Shown: positions 17,748-27,704 of the stretch, piece by piece
How positions within the stretch are numbered: position 1 is the first letter of the stretch
Layout of the letters: each line of letters opens with the position of its first letter
Assembly: GCA_949077035.1 (NCBI GenBank)
Contig: CARUPR010000002.1
Span: 104,831-168,830 of the forward strand
From: an uncultured Eubacteriales bacterium
GTDB lineage: Bacteria > Bacillota > Clostridia > Christensenellales > UBA1242
Direction of reading: 5' to 3'
Length of the DNA stretch: 64,000 nucleotides
Position numbers and translations under genes: made by a program
The notes under the pieces: generated by a model
The model's database searches: none
What the model saw: only the letters and a program-made list of their open reading frames with translations
Told to the model about the DNA's origin: nothing

Positions 17748-20700
17748 ATGTCTGTCAATGTAAGAAAAGTTAAACAAGGCAAAGTAGAAAGAATGACCTT
17801 TGGTCAATGTGAAGAGCTTATCAAAGTTCCACCACTTCTTGAAATTCAAAAAAAATCGTATAAAGACTTTTTAATGAAGGGCATCAAGAAAACTCTTGAT
17901 GAATTTTTCCCTGTCACCGATTATTCTGGCAAGGCAAAATTGTATATAACCGAAATTTTACCTTTTCAAGAACCAAATTATGACATCAAAGAATGTAAAA
18001 GAAGGGGTGCAACTTATTCATCACCTTTAAAAGTTAAGGCACGTTTTGTTGTTGAAGAAACTGGACAAGCTGTTGAGCAAGAAGTTTTTATGGGCGATGT
18101 GCCAATGATGACCGAACAGGGTTCTTTCATCTTCAATGGTATTGAAAGGGTTGTTATCAACCAAATTGTCCGTGCTCCAAGTGTTTATCTTACAAGAGAA
18201 AAAGAAAATAATGCAACTTTAAAAGCACAGATGATTCCTGTCCACGGAACTTGGATTGAAATTAAACAGGGTGCAAATGAAAACCTTAAGATTGTTTTAG
18301 AGCGTAAAAATGTAATCAGTCTTGGTGTATTTTTGAAATGTTTTGGTTTCTCAAATGAAGAAATTATCAAACTTTTTGGCGACAACCGCTATATCAAGTA
18401 TGTAATTGATAAAGAAACTCAAACAACTCAAGATGAATGTTTGCTTGAATTCTCAAGAAAAACAAGACCAACAGACGTTCCTTCAGTTGAAAGCACTAGA
18501 AGTTTCTTAAATGCTTCTTTCTTTACCGATGCTTATTACAACCTTTCAAAAGTTGGTAGATATAAAGTAAACAAAAAACTTGCTTTAAGAGAACGTTTAC
18601 CAGGTCTTATCAATGCTGATAATATCGTTTCAGAAGGCGAAATTCTTGTTAAAGCTGGTGAAGAATTTACCGCTCAATCTGCTGACCTTGTTCAAAATGC
18701 TGGTATTAATGAAGTTTGGATTCAATTTAATGGCAAACGTCATCTTATTAGAGGAAACAATCGTGTTACTCTTTCTAAAGTGCTTGATTGCAATCAAGAA
18801 GAACTTGGAATTTTTGAAGATGTATATTATCCAGTGCTTAAACAAATTTTAAGTGAAGCAGCATCTAAAGAAGAAGCTTTGAAGACAATTAAGGAAAATG
18901 TGAAAGAGCTTATCATCACAACACTTACTATGGATGATATTCTTGCCACAGTTTCTGCATATCTTGATGTTTTGGAAGGTTTTGCTGGTATTGATAAGAT
19001 TGAGCACCTTTCAAACAAACGTGTTGCTACTGTTGGAGAACTTACTTGCAACGCATTCAGAACTGGTGTGACAAAGCTTTCTGTAAATGTAAAGGAAGTT
19101 TTGCAAGGAAGAGAATTTGTTGAAGTTACACCTTCTCAAATTATGAATCCTAAAGCTGTAAATAAGGCACTTCGTGATTTCTTCTCTCAATCACAATTGT
19201 CACAAATTATGGACCAAAAGAATCCACTTTCAGGTATCACTCAAAAACGTCGTGTATCTGCTATTGGACCTGGAGGTATTAAAAAGGAGAGAGCTGACCC
19301 TGAAATTCGTGATATTCACTATACACATTATGGAAGAATTTGTCCTATTGAAACTCCTGAAGGACAATCAATCGGTCTTTTAAACACTCTTGCAAGTTAT
19401 GTTAGGGTAAATGACTATGGCTTCTTGGAAACTCCTTATAGGGTTGTTGACAAGGAAAGAGGGGTTGTTACAAATGATGTTGTTTATAAAATGGCTGATG
19501 TTGAAAATGAAAGTTATATCGCTCAGGCTATCGAGCCTTTGGATGCTGAAGGACATTTCATAAATTCACATATTATTTGCCGTCATGGTTCAACTAATAT
19601 CGATGTGCCAGCAAGCAAAGTTGATTATATGGATGTTTCACCAAAACAACTTGTTTCTGTTGCTACAAGTTTGATTCCTTTTGTAGGCAGTGATGAAGCT
19701 AACCGTGCACTTATGGGTGCAAACATGCAACGTCAGGCTGTGCCTGTAATTAAACCTGAAGCACCTATTGTAGGAACTGGTATGGAAGCAGTTGCTGCCC
19801 ATGATAGCGGTTGCGTAATTCTTGCAAAACGTGCAGGTAAGGTGACCTATGTTTCAGCTGATGAAATTAGAGTTCTTACCGAAAAGGGTGATGAAGATAT
19901 CTATTCTCTTACCAAATTTGCAAAAGCAAACGATGATGTTTGCTTCAATCAAAGACCTTGCGTTGTAAAAGGTGAAATGGTAAGTGAAGGCGATGTTTTG
20001 ACAGACGGTTATTCTACTGATAGAGGAGAACTTGCCGTTGGTAAGAATGTTCTTATCGGTTATATGAACTGGGAAGGTCAAAACTTTGAAGACGCGATTT
20101 TAATCAATGAAAGACTTGTAAAAGAAGATGTTTATACATCAATTACACTTTATGACCATGAAATTAAGTGCAGAACTACCAAACTTGGTGACGAAGCAAT
20201 CACTCGTGATATTCCAAACCTTGGTGAAGATGCTCTGAAAGACCTTGATGAAAATGGTATTATAAGAATTGGTGCAGAAGTGCATCCAAATGATATCTTG
20301 GTTGGTAAGGTTACACCTAAGGGTGAAACTGACCTTACTCCTGAAGAAAGACTTCTTCGTGCCATCTTTGGTGACAAAGCCAGAGATGTCAGAGATACCT
20401 CTCTTAGAGTTCAACATGGTAAGGGTGGTGTTGTTGTCGATGTTCAAGTATTCTCTAAGAAAAACAAAGATGACCTTGAGCCTGGCGTAAACATGATGGT
20501 TCGTGTTACTGTTGCTCAAAAGCGTAAAATTTCTGTTGGTGATAAAATGTCTGGTCGTCACGGAAACAAGGGTGTTGTTTCTATCGTATTACCAGAAGCT
20601 GATATGCCATATATGGCAAATGGTCAACCAATTGACATTGTGCTAAGCCCTCTTGGTATTCCATCTCGTATGAATATCGGTCAGGTTATGGAAGTGCATC

Positions 20701-21452
20701 TTGGTCTTGTTGCAAAAACTCTTGGTTGGAAGGTTGCAACTCCTGCCTTTGATGGTGCAACAATGCAAGATATAAAAGAACTTTTGGTTGAAAATAATTT
20801 CCGTGAAGATGGAAAAATTCAATTATATGATGGTAGAACTGGTGAACCTTTTGATAACCTTTCTACTGTTGGTGTAAAATATATGCTTAAACTTGAACAC
20901 ATGGTAGACTCAAAAATACATGCTCGTTCAATTGGACCATATGCTCTTATTACTCAACAACCTCTTGGAGGAAAATCATTGTTTGGTGGTCAGAGATTTG
21001 GTGAAATGGAAGTTTGGGCTCTTGAAGCTTATGGTGCAAGCCATATCTTACAAGAAATGCTTACTGTAAAATCGGATGACCTAAATGGACGTCTTAGAAC
21101 TTATGAATCTATTATTAAAGGTCTTCCTATAGCAGAACCTGGTATTCCTGAATCATTTAAAGTTCTTGTAAAAGAATTGCAGGCATTAGGACTTGATGTC
21201 AAGATTTTGGCTGAGGGTGAAAAGGAAATTTTACTTTCAGAACTTAGTCAAGATGAACAGGACCAACCAAATAATGCAATGGCTCAAGATACAGAAAAAG
21301 ACCTTGCAGAAAGTATATTTGACTTTGATGAACATATAAGTAGCATTTCAGATGAACAGTCAGAAGAAGTCAAGGAAGTCTATGAAGAAACTACTAAAAA
21401 CGAACTCGATAATCTTGATTTGTTTGATGATTTCGGTGACTTTGATGATTAA
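17748..21452 (+). CDS. rpoB: RNA polymerase subunit beta
   Basis: This 1234-residue protein is a standard bacterial beta subunit. It has the conserved segments RICPIETPEGQSIGLLNTLA, GDKMSGRHGNKGV and EMEVWALEAYGA, and an acidic tail ending DDFGDFDD. The ATG follows TAAGGAGAG. The rifampicin-binding cluster reads SQLSQIMDQKNP, then SGITQKRRVSAIGPGG. Compared with E. coli, His526 is Gln (Gln499 here) and Phe514 is Ile, while Asp516 and Ser531 are kept. Changes of His526, including to Gln, are known rifampicin-resistance changes, so natural resistance is plausible. rplJ/rplL, which normally precede rpoB, are absent. rpoC follows after 17 nt. Confidence 0.98.
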   Translation: MSVNVRKVKQGKVERMTFGQCEELIKVPPLLEIQKKSYKDFLMKGIKKTLDEFFPVTDYSGKAKLYITEILPFQEPNYDIKECKRRGATYSSPLKVKARFVVEETGQAVEQEVFMGDVPMMTEQGSFIFNGIERVVINQIVRAPSVYLTREKENNATLKAQMIPVHGTWIEIKQGANENLKIVLERKNVISLGVFLKCFGFSNEEIIKLFGDNRYIKYVIDKETQTTQDECLLEFSRKTRPTDVPSVESTRSFLNASFFTDAYYNLSKVGRYKVNKKLALRERLPGLINADNIVSEGEILVKAGEEFTAQSADLVQNAGINEVWIQFNGKRHLIRGNNRVTLSKVLDCNQEELGIFEDVYYPVLKQILSEAASKEEALKTIKENVKELIITTLTMDDILATVSAYLDVLEGFAGIDKIEHLSNKRVATVGELTCNAFRTGVTKLSVNVKEVLQGREFVEVTPSQIMNPKAVNKALRDFFSQSQLSQIMDQKNPLSGITQKRRVSAIGPGGIKKERADPEIRDIHYTHYGRICPIETPEGQSIGLLNTLASYVRVNDYGFLETPYRVVDKERGVVTNDVVYKMADVENESYIAQAIEPLDAEGHFINSHIICRHGSTNIDVPASKVDYMDVSPKQLVSVATSLIPFVGSDEANRALMGANMQRQAVPVIKPEAPIVGTGMEAVAAHDSGCVILAKRAGKVTYVSADEIRVLTEKGDEDIYSLTKFAKANDDVCFNQRPCVVKGEMVSEGDVLTDGYSTDRGELAVGKNVLIGYMNWEGQNFEDAILINERLVKEDVYTSITLYDHEIKCRTTKLGDEAITRDIPNLGEDALKDLDENGIIRIGAEVHPNDILVGKVTPKGETDLTPEERLLRAIFGDKARDVRDTSLRVQHGKGGVVVDVQVFSKKNKDDLEPGVNMMVRVTVAQKRKISVGDKMSGRHGNKGVVSIVLPEADMPYMANGQPIDIVLSPLGIPSRMNIGQVMEVHLGLVAKTLGWKVATPAFDGATMQDIKELLVENNFREDGKIQLYDGRTGEPFDNLSTVGVKYMLKLEHMVDSKIHARSIGPYALITQQPLGGKSLFGGQRFGEMEVWALEAYGASHILQEMLTVKSDDLNGRLRTYESIIKGLPIAEPGIPESFKVLVKELQALGLDVKILAEGEKEILLSELSQDEQDQPNNAMAQDTEKDLAESIFDFDEHISSISDEQSEEVKEVYEETTKNELDNLDLFDDFGDFDD

Positions 21453-21469
21453 TAAAAAGGGGATTTGAT

Positions 21470-24400
21470 ATGTTTGAATTAAATAATTTTGATTCTATTA
21501 AAATAGGAATTGCCTCACCAGAGAAGATTAGAGAATGGTCTCATGGTGAGGTCACCAAACCTGAAACTATCAATTACAGAACTCAAAAGCCTGAAAGAGA
21601 TGGTCTTTTTTGCGAAAAGATTTTTGGACCTAGAAAGGACTGGGAATGTCAATGCGGAAGATACAAAAGAGTTCGATACAAAGGCGTTGTATGTGACAAG
21701 TGTGGTGTTGAAGTTACCAGAGCTAAAGTAAGACGTGAGAGAATGGGACACATAGAGCTTGCTGCCCCATGTACTCATATCTGGTATTTCAGAAATGTTC
21801 CATCAAAGATTGGCACTCTTTTGGAAATGACTCCAAAGGTGCTTGAACAGGTTGTTTATTATGTATGTTATGTTGTCCTTGACCCAAAACGCACAGAACT
21901 TGCCTATAAACAAGTTATCACTGATAAAGAATATCATGAAGCTTGTGAAAAGTATGGTTATGATGCTTTTGAAGTGGGAATGGGTGCATCTGCAATTAAG
22001 AGATTGCTTTCAGAAGTAGACCTTGAAAAAGAGGCTAAAGTTCTTAAAGAGGCTCTTGTAAACATGAAAGGTCAAAGAAGGATAAAGGCTATCAAGAAAC
22101 TTGATGTTGTTGAATCTTTTATTAAAAGTGGCAACAATCCTACTTGGATGGTTCTTGATGTTATCCCTGTTCTTCCACCTGACCTTAGACCTATGGTTCC
22201 TATCGATGGTGGTAGATATGCAACAAGTGACTTAAACGACCTTTATAGACGTGTTATAAACAGAAACAATCGTCTTAAAAAGCTTATGGAACTTGGTGCT
22301 CCTGATGTAATTGTAAGAAATGAAAAGAGAATGCTTCAAGAAGCAGTCGACAATCTTATCGATAATGGTAAGAGAGGAAAGGCTGTTCAAAGCTCAAAAC
22401 AACGTGACCTTAAATCACTTACAGCAATGCTTGGTGGAAAGCAAGGTCGCTTTAGACTTAACCTTTTGGGTAAACGTGTTGACTATTCAGGTCGTTCAGT
22501 TATCGTTGTTGGACCAGAACTTAAGATGTATCAATGCGGTGTGCCAAAAGAAATGGCGCTAGAACTTTTTAAGCCTTTCATTATGAACAGACTTGTAGAC
22601 CTTAATAAATCTCATAATATAAAGTCTGCCAAGAGAATGATTGAAAAAGAAAAGGCGGTTGTTTGGGATATACTTGCAGAGGTTATTAAAGACCATCCAG
22701 TATTCTTAAACCGTGCTCCAACACTTCACAGACTTTCTGTTCAGGCATTTGAACCTGTCCTTGTTGAAGGAAGGGCGATTAAGCTTCACCCATCAGTGTG
22801 TGCTGCCTTCAACGCCGACTTCGATGGTGACCAGATGTCAATTCACGTTCCACTTTCTCTAGATGCAAGAACTGAGGCAAGAACTCTTATGCTTGCTTCA
22901 AACAACATCTTAAAACCTTCTGATGGTGACCCAATTGTTACTCCATCTCAAGATATTATTTTGGGTTGTGCATATATGACAATTCAAAAGGATGGCGTTT
23001 TAGGTGAGGGCGGAATATTCGCTTCAAAAGATGAAGCAATTATCGCTTATCAAACACAAAAACTTCATCTTCAAGCTAAAATTAAAGTTAGACTTGAAAA
23101 GGAAGTTGATGGCAAAAAATATTCAAAACTTATTGAAACAACAGTTGGAAGAATTTTGTTTAATGACCAAATACCTCAAGACTTGGGTTATGTAGATAGA
23201 ACTAATCCTGAAAACTATTGTGAGCTTGAACTTAATCGTGCAATCGTGAAGAAAGATTTGGGCAATATTTTGGCTAAAGCTTATGATATTCATGGCACAA
23301 GCGAGTGTGCTAAACTTGTTGATAGAATAAAAGCAACAGGTTATAAGTATGCTACATTAGGTGCTCTTACTGTTAATGCTTTTGATATTTCAGAGCCAAA
23401 AGAAAAATATGATATTATCTCAGAAACTGAAGATAAAATCAGAGAAAATGAAAAACTCTTCAGAAGAGGTTTGATTACAAACGAAGAAAAAATAAAAATC
23501 AATAATGAATATTGGGCTGATACAAAATCTAAAGTGGTTGAGGCTGTTGTTGCAAGTATGGCAGACGATAATCCATTTAAAATCATGTATGTTTCAGGTG
23601 CCCGTGGTGATACAAACCAGATTAACTCTCTTTGTGGTATGATTGGTTTGAAAACAACTGCTTCAGGCGAAATGGTTGGACCTATTAAATCATCATTTGT
23701 TAAGGGTCTTACTCCAATCGAATACTTTATTACTGCTCGTGGTATTAGAAAATCTCTTTCAGATACCGCTCTTAAAACAGCCGATTCAGGTTATTTGACA
23801 CGTCGTCTTGTTGATATCTCTCAAGATGTTGTTGTGACTACTGAAGACTGCTTTGCTGATTTAGATGAAAAGGTTAAAGGTGTTTGGGTGAGCGACCTCG
23901 TTGTTGATGGTGCCGTTCAAGAAACCTTAGCTGAAAGAATTTATGGCAGAGTAAGTGTTGAAGATATCATAGACCCAAAAACACAAGAACTTATCGTTCC
24001 TGCAAATACTATGATAACAACAGAACAAGCTAGCAAGATTACCAAAGCTGGCATCACCAAAGTTCAAATCAGGTCACTCTTTACCTGCCGTTGCAAACAT
24101 GGCGTTTGTGCAAAATGTTATGGCAGAGATTTAAGTAATAAGAGTATGGTAAACATTGGTGAAGCTGTCGGCATTGTTGCTGCACAATCTATTGGTGAAC
24201 CTGGAACTCAGCTTACCATGAGAACTTTCCACTCTGGTGGTGTTGCTTCCGCTCTTGATATTACACAAGGTCTTCCTCGTGTTGAAGAAATCTTTGAAGC
24301 AAGAAAACCAAAGGGTGAAGCTCTTATTTCTGAAGTTGCCGGAAAAATCACAATCAAACAAGATGCAAAATATTATTATTTCACAGTTACTTCACGTGAA

Positions 24401-25003
24401 GGTGAAATTGAATATGAAGCTAAAAAACCAGTTGTGTTGCTTGTAAAAAATGGTGACACTGTTGAACCAGGCACTCAGATTACAGCCGGTGCAATCAATC
24501 CTGCAGACCTTCTCAGAATGAGAGGTGTAAAAGGTCTTCAAGAATATCTTTTATCTCAAGTTATTGACACATATAGAGGTCAAGGTGTTAAGGTAAATGA
24601 TAAACACGTAGAACTTATTATCAGACAAATGCTTAAGAAAGTTAAGGTAGAATCTTCTGGTGATACATCACTTCTTCCTGGTGAAATTGTTGATGTTTTC
24701 AAATGTGATGAAGAAAATGAACGTATTTTACAAGAAGGCGGCGTTCCTGCCACTGTTAAGAGAGTATTGCTTGGTATTACCAAGGCTTCACTTTCAACAG
24801 AAAGCTTCCTTTCAGCTGCATCTTTCCAAGAAACTTCAAGGACTCTTACAGATGCTTCTGTAAAAGGAAAGGTTGACAATCTTCTTGGTCTTAAGGAAAA
24901 TGTCATAATTGGTAAGCTTATTCCTGCGGGAACTGGTCTTAAAAATTATAGGTCAGTTTTACCAGTTGTAATTAAGGATGAAGAAGACGCTATTGCAGAA
25001 TAA
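21470..25003 (+). CDS. rpoC: RNA polymerase subunit beta'
   Basis: This 1177-residue subunit contributes the active-site magnesium through NADFDGDQM (residues 448-456). Two zinc sites are visible: CQCGRYKRVRYKGVVCDKC near the N-terminus, and CRCKHGVCAKC in the C-terminal half. The bridge and trigger-loop region (SIGEPGTQLTMRTFHSGGVA) is intact. The ribosome site AAAAAGGGGA lies just before the ATG, and the gene is co-transcribed with rpoB. In most Firmicutes rpsL-rpsG-fusA follow; here a terminator and unrelated genes follow instead. Confidence 0.98.
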   Translation: MFELNNFDSIKIGIASPEKIREWSHGEVTKPETINYRTQKPERDGLFCEKIFGPRKDWECQCGRYKRVRYKGVVCDKCGVEVTRAKVRRERMGHIELAAPCTHIWYFRNVPSKIGTLLEMTPKVLEQVVYYVCYVVLDPKRTELAYKQVITDKEYHEACEKYGYDAFEVGMGASAIKRLLSEVDLEKEAKVLKEALVNMKGQRRIKAIKKLDVVESFIKSGNNPTWMVLDVIPVLPPDLRPMVPIDGGRYATSDLNDLYRRVINRNNRLKKLMELGAPDVIVRNEKRMLQEAVDNLIDNGKRGKAVQSSKQRDLKSLTAMLGGKQGRFRLNLLGKRVDYSGRSVIVVGPELKMYQCGVPKEMALELFKPFIMNRLVDLNKSHNIKSAKRMIEKEKAVVWDILAEVIKDHPVFLNRAPTLHRLSVQAFEPVLVEGRAIKLHPSVCAAFNADFDGDQMSIHVPLSLDARTEARTLMLASNNILKPSDGDPIVTPSQDIILGCAYMTIQKDGVLGEGGIFASKDEAIIAYQTQKLHLQAKIKVRLEKEVDGKKYSKLIETTVGRILFNDQIPQDLGYVDRTNPENYCELELNRAIVKKDLGNILAKAYDIHGTSECAKLVDRIKATGYKYATLGALTVNAFDISEPKEKYDIISETEDKIRENEKLFRRGLITNEEKIKINNEYWADTKSKVVEAVVASMADDNPFKIMYVSGARGDTNQINSLCGMIGLKTTASGEMVGPIKSSFVKGLTPIEYFITARGIRKSLSDTALKTADSGYLTRRLVDISQDVVVTTEDCFADLDEKVKGVWVSDLVVDGAVQETLAERIYGRVSVEDIIDPKTQELIVPANTMITTEQASKITKAGITKVQIRSLFTCRCKHGVCAKCYGRDLSNKSMVNIGEAVGIVAAQSIGEPGTQLTMRTFHSGGVASALDITQGLPRVEEIFEARKPKGEALISEVAGKITIKQDAKYYYFTVTSREGEIEYEAKKPVVLLVKNGDTVEPGTQITAGAINPADLLRMRGVKGLQEYLLSQVIDTYRGQGVKVNDKHVELIIRQMLKKVKVESSGDTSLLPGEIVDVFKCDEENERILQEGGVPATVKRVLLGITKASLSTESFLSAASFQETSRTLTDASVKGKVDNLLGLKENVIIGKLIPAGTGLKNYRSVLPVVIKDEEDAIAE

Positions 25004-25090
25004 CAAAATTTTACTTTTGTTTGAAAAATATCATTTTTGAATAATAAGACATTAAGAAAATTAAATTAATAAATCTTCTTAATAAATTAA

Positions 25091-25127
25091 AAAAAGACAC
25101 TATCCATTTGCGAAAGTGTCTTTTTTT
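25091..25127 (+). terminator. Intrinsic terminator of the rpoBC operon
   Basis: AAAAAGACACT (25091-25101) pairs with AGTGTCTTTTT (25115-25125), followed by more T. The A-rich left arm also makes it a possible terminator in the reverse direction. Confidence 0.9.
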
Positions 25128-25180
25128 GAATGCAAAATAAACATGAATGAAATTAAGATATGCTGTAAAGAAATGAGGTT

Positions 25181-25254
25181 AGGGAGGCAAGATAGACAGA
25201 AATGAAAAGAGTGTTTTTTTTTAGAAACACAAGATAAGCAAAGAAGAGTTTTTT
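25181..25254 (+). repeat. Two diverged copies of the ~40-bp terminator-associated repeat
   Basis: GGCAAGATAGACAG...AAGAGTGTTTTTTTTT (25186-25222) and ACACAAGATAAGCA...AGAGTTTTTT (25227-25254) lie in tandem downstream of the rpoC terminator, in the sense of rpoC. Nothing else is seen between 25128 and the promoter-like TATAAT at 25353. Confidence 0.55.
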
Positions 25255-25375
25255 ATGGAGATAAAATGGGCGATTTCTTATTTTATTATTACATTTTTTT
25301 TTATTTTTGAAAAATGTTTTAAAATTTTCATTAAAAAGTAGGGTGGTTATGCTATAATAAACATAGGAGAAGGAC

Positions 25376-25963
25376 ATGAACATAGGATTAGACATTGATA
25401 ATGTTATTACAGCATTTGATAGTGGCATTTTTAAGGAGTTTTTATTGGAAGATAAAAACAAAAGAAACTCTGGCATTATTAATAAAAACGCAAGACATAT
25501 CAATTTGGGAATGTTTGACTGGTCACAAGAAGAAATTGACGAGTTTTACAACAATAATATGGAGCGTATAGCAAAAAATCTAAAACCTAGAAGAAATTGC
25601 AAGAAATATATGGACAAACTTTTAAAAGATGGTCATAATCTTATTTTAATATCACATAGAGCATATCCACATTATAAAACACCAGAGCAAACAACCCTTG
25701 ATTGGCTTAAAAAGAATAAGATAAACTTTACAAAACTTATTTTATCGGATTCTCCTGACAAAACAAAGGAATGCAGAGAAAACAATATTGATATCATGAT
25801 AGATGACCGAGCAGGTCAATGTAAAAAAATGACGGCAAATGGTGTTTATTGTATGCTTATGTTTACAAAATTCAATCGCAAAGAGGTTGAAAATCTGCCA
25901 TTTGCAACAAGTTGGGAAAATTTATATAAGGAGATTAATAAATTATGCAAAAAAGAAATGTAA
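25376..25963 (+). CDS. HAD-family 5'-nucleotidase-like protein (NT5C/YorS type)
   Basis: This 195-residue protein resembles the 5'(3')-deoxyribonucleotidase branch of the HAD superfamily. The catalytic aspartates are in GLDIDNVIT (Asp6, Asp8). A conserved SHR (LILISHRAYPHY) represents motif II. A lysine follows in DSPDKTKEC, and motif IV is MIDDRAGQC. It should remove phosphate from nucleotides, although the exact substrate cannot be read. GGAGAAGGA precedes the ATG, and TATAAT lies at 25353-25358. Its end overlaps the nucleoside hydrolase gene by 19 nt, so the two form a salvage pair: nucleotide to nucleoside, then nucleoside to base. Confidence 0.8.
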   Translation: MNIGLDIDNVITAFDSGIFKEFLLEDKNKRNSGIINKNARHINLGMFDWSQEEIDEFYNNNMERIAKNLKPRRNCKKYMDKLLKDGHNLILISHRAYPHYKTPEQTTLDWLKKNKINFTKLILSDSPDKTKECRENNIDIMIDDRAGQCKKMTANGVYCMLMFTKFNRKEVENLPFATSWENLYKEINKLCKKEM

Positions 25964-26832
25964 TTTTAGACACAGATATATCTAATGAAGTTGATGACCA
26001 GTTTGCATTGGCTTATCTTATCAAGTCACTTGACAATATAAATTTGCAGGCCATAACAATTGCACCATTTAAGAAAAGTGGTTATGCACCAGTTGAAACT
26101 CTTGCAGAAGGGACTGATTTATCTTTCAATACTGCAGGAAAAATTTTAGATTTATTAAATGTTAGCAAATATAAAGAAATCCTTTATAAAGGTGCAATAT
26201 CCTATTTCTTTGAAAGCAAGGAGCTTAATCCTGCGACAACTAAAATCATAGAGCTTGCAAAGGCAAATAATCATATAACTATAGTTGCTATTGGAGCTAT
26301 CACAAATGTTGCTTTAGCACTTTATCATGCACCAGAGATTGCAGACAAAGTCGATATTATTTGGCTTGGCGGAAATAGCTTTTTATCCAGCAAAAACAAT
26401 GAATTCAATTTTAGGCAGGATGTGAAAGCGGTAAGAATTGTTTTTAATTCTAAGGCTAAATTAGTGGTTATTCCTTGCAGAAATGTCGCTTCTCATCTTT
26501 CGACTACTATATATGAATTAGAGCATTATTTGGCACCTCAAGGCGAAATAGGGCAATATCTATGCGAAGCTTTTAGAAATTGCAAATTAGCTTATAGAAA
26601 AACTACTGAAGATATAATTGGCGAAAATAAAACTTTGTGGGATTTAAGTGCGATAGCCTATCTATTAAATAAAGATTGGTTTAATACCACAGAGGTAAGT
26701 TGTCCAAAAATTCTTGATGACACCTCTTATAAAAACACAAAGTTTAAACATAAAATCACCTTTGTAAATGACTTGAATAGACACGAGATATACAAAGATT
26801 TCTTTATTAAAATGGGATATAAAATTAAATAA
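25945..26832 (+). CDS. Nucleoside hydrolase (IUNH family)
   Basis: This 295-residue enzyme belongs to the inosine/uridine-preferring nucleoside hydrolases, which cleave the N-glycosidic bond of ribonucleosides. The N-terminal calcium-binding aspartate cluster reads LDTDISNEVDDQFAL (Asp9, Asp11, Asp17, Asp18). This differs slightly from the canonical DTDPGxDDA because three residues separate the two parts. VAIGAITNVALAL and the later IIWLGGNSF segment are typical of the fold. It overlaps the preceding nucleotidase gene and is surely co-transcribed. It is cytoplasmic. The base specificity is not clear. Confidence 0.85.
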   Translation: MQKRNVILDTDISNEVDDQFALAYLIKSLDNINLQAITIAPFKKSGYAPVETLAEGTDLSFNTAGKILDLLNVSKYKEILYKGAISYFFESKELNPATTKIIELAKANNHITIVAIGAITNVALALYHAPEIADKVDIIWLGGNSFLSSKNNEFNFRQDVKAVRIVFNSKAKLVVIPCRNVASHLSTTIYELEHYLAPQGEIGQYLCEAFRNCKLAYRKTTEDIIGENKTLWDLSAIAYLLNKDWFNTTEVSCPKILDDTSYKNTKFKHKITFVNDLNRHEIYKDFFIKMGYKIK

Positions 26833-26990
26833 ATTTCTCATTTTCTATTTGTTAAATAGTTGCATTAACTCTTTTTACAATGTTTTTATGCAAACTTTTT
26901 TGGTGCAATTTTTCATTTGATATATTTAAAAGCTTCAACTTTAACAAATTTAAAAAAACAAAATATAAATTAATTTATAAATAAAAATAA

Positions 26991-27019
26991 TTTACTTTTT
27001 TATCAAAAATTGCTATAAT
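26991..27019 (+). promoter_or_regulatory. Promoter giving a predicted leaderless mRNA for the 27027 gene
   Basis: TTTACT (26991-26996), a 17-bp spacer, then TGC-TATAAT with the hexamer at 27014-27019. The ATG at 27027 is eight bases past the -10 box and has no ribosome-binding sequence. Confidence 0.65.
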
Positions 27020-27026
27020 TAAATAT

Positions 27027-27686
27027 ATGAACAAAAGAATAATTTCTATTCTAGTAAGTTTGGTTATACTGGCAATTTCTGTGACCTTATTGCTTGTATT
27101 TATGCTAGGTAAAAAGAATGATGCGCCCGATTATCAACCATCTTTATCTTGCATAGTAAAAGATTTAAAAATTTCTGTGGGCGAAAGATTGACAAATTTT
27201 TATCAAACCAATGATAAAAATGCTCAAGTTTATTTTGAATATGATAAAACTGACATTATTGATATCAATGAAAATGAAATTATTGGAAAGAAAGCAGGAA
27301 AGGTAAGTATTACAATAAAAATTGCAAATTCAAAAGAGGAGATAAGCAAAAATTTTATTGTTGAAGTTTATGCAGAAGGATACAAATTTAAAATAGATAC
27401 TCTTGAATATTGCGATTTTGATGAAAATTCTAATACCTTGATTGTTTATGAAGAAAATGCACTGTTTGAAATCAAAGTTTTTGATTTGAAAGGAAATAAA
27501 GTTGAAACATTAAAACCTGTTTGTAGATTTGATAATAATTTAATTAATATCAGCTTTAATTATGGAAATTATTGTATTTATAACATAACCGGTGATTGTA
27601 AGGTGGATTTTATATTCTCTGATTTAGACTTTGCGATATCTTTAAATTTTGTTTGTCAAATTGATTCTTTAAAAAACCTAGATTAA
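27027..27686 (+). CDS. Membrane-anchored protein with a Big2-like domain
   Basis: The 219-residue protein has an N-terminal signal-anchor (residues about 5-28, IISILVSLVILAISVTLLLVFML). The extracellular part includes an immunoglobulin-like stretch (about 65-115) containing DIIDINENEIIGKKAGKVSITI, the pattern of Big2 domains. The same type of fold occurs in the giant lipoprotein. No lipobox cysteine is present. The function is unknown; a surface protein is inferred. It is probably read from a leaderless mRNA. Its stop codon is part of the terminator stem. Confidence 0.7.
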   Translation: MNKRIISILVSLVILAISVTLLLVFMLGKKNDAPDYQPSLSCIVKDLKISVGERLTNFYQTNDKNAQVYFEYDKTDIIDINENEIIGKKAGKVSITIKIANSKEEISKNFIVEVYAEGYKFKIDTLEYCDFDENSNTLIVYEENALFEIKVFDLKGNKVETLKPVCRFDNNLINISFNYGNYCIYNITGDCKVDFIFSDLDFAISLNFVCQIDSLKNLD

Positions 27687-27702
27687 TTCAATCTAGGTTT
27701 TA
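27674..27702 (+). terminator. Terminator overlapping the stop codon of the 27027 gene
   Basis: AAACCTAGATT (27674-27684) pairs perfectly with AATCTAGGTTT (27690-27700). The left arm includes the first base of the TAA stop. Confidence 0.75.
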
Positions 27703-27704
27703 TA

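Noticed and set aside
17675..17764. Small frame overlapping the rpoB leader and start
   Set aside because: The 29-codon frame has no ribosome-binding sequence and runs through the terminator hairpin; it is better explained by the leader structure.
20139..20561. 140-codon minus-strand frame inside rpoB
   Set aside because: It is antisense to highly conserved rpoB sequence.
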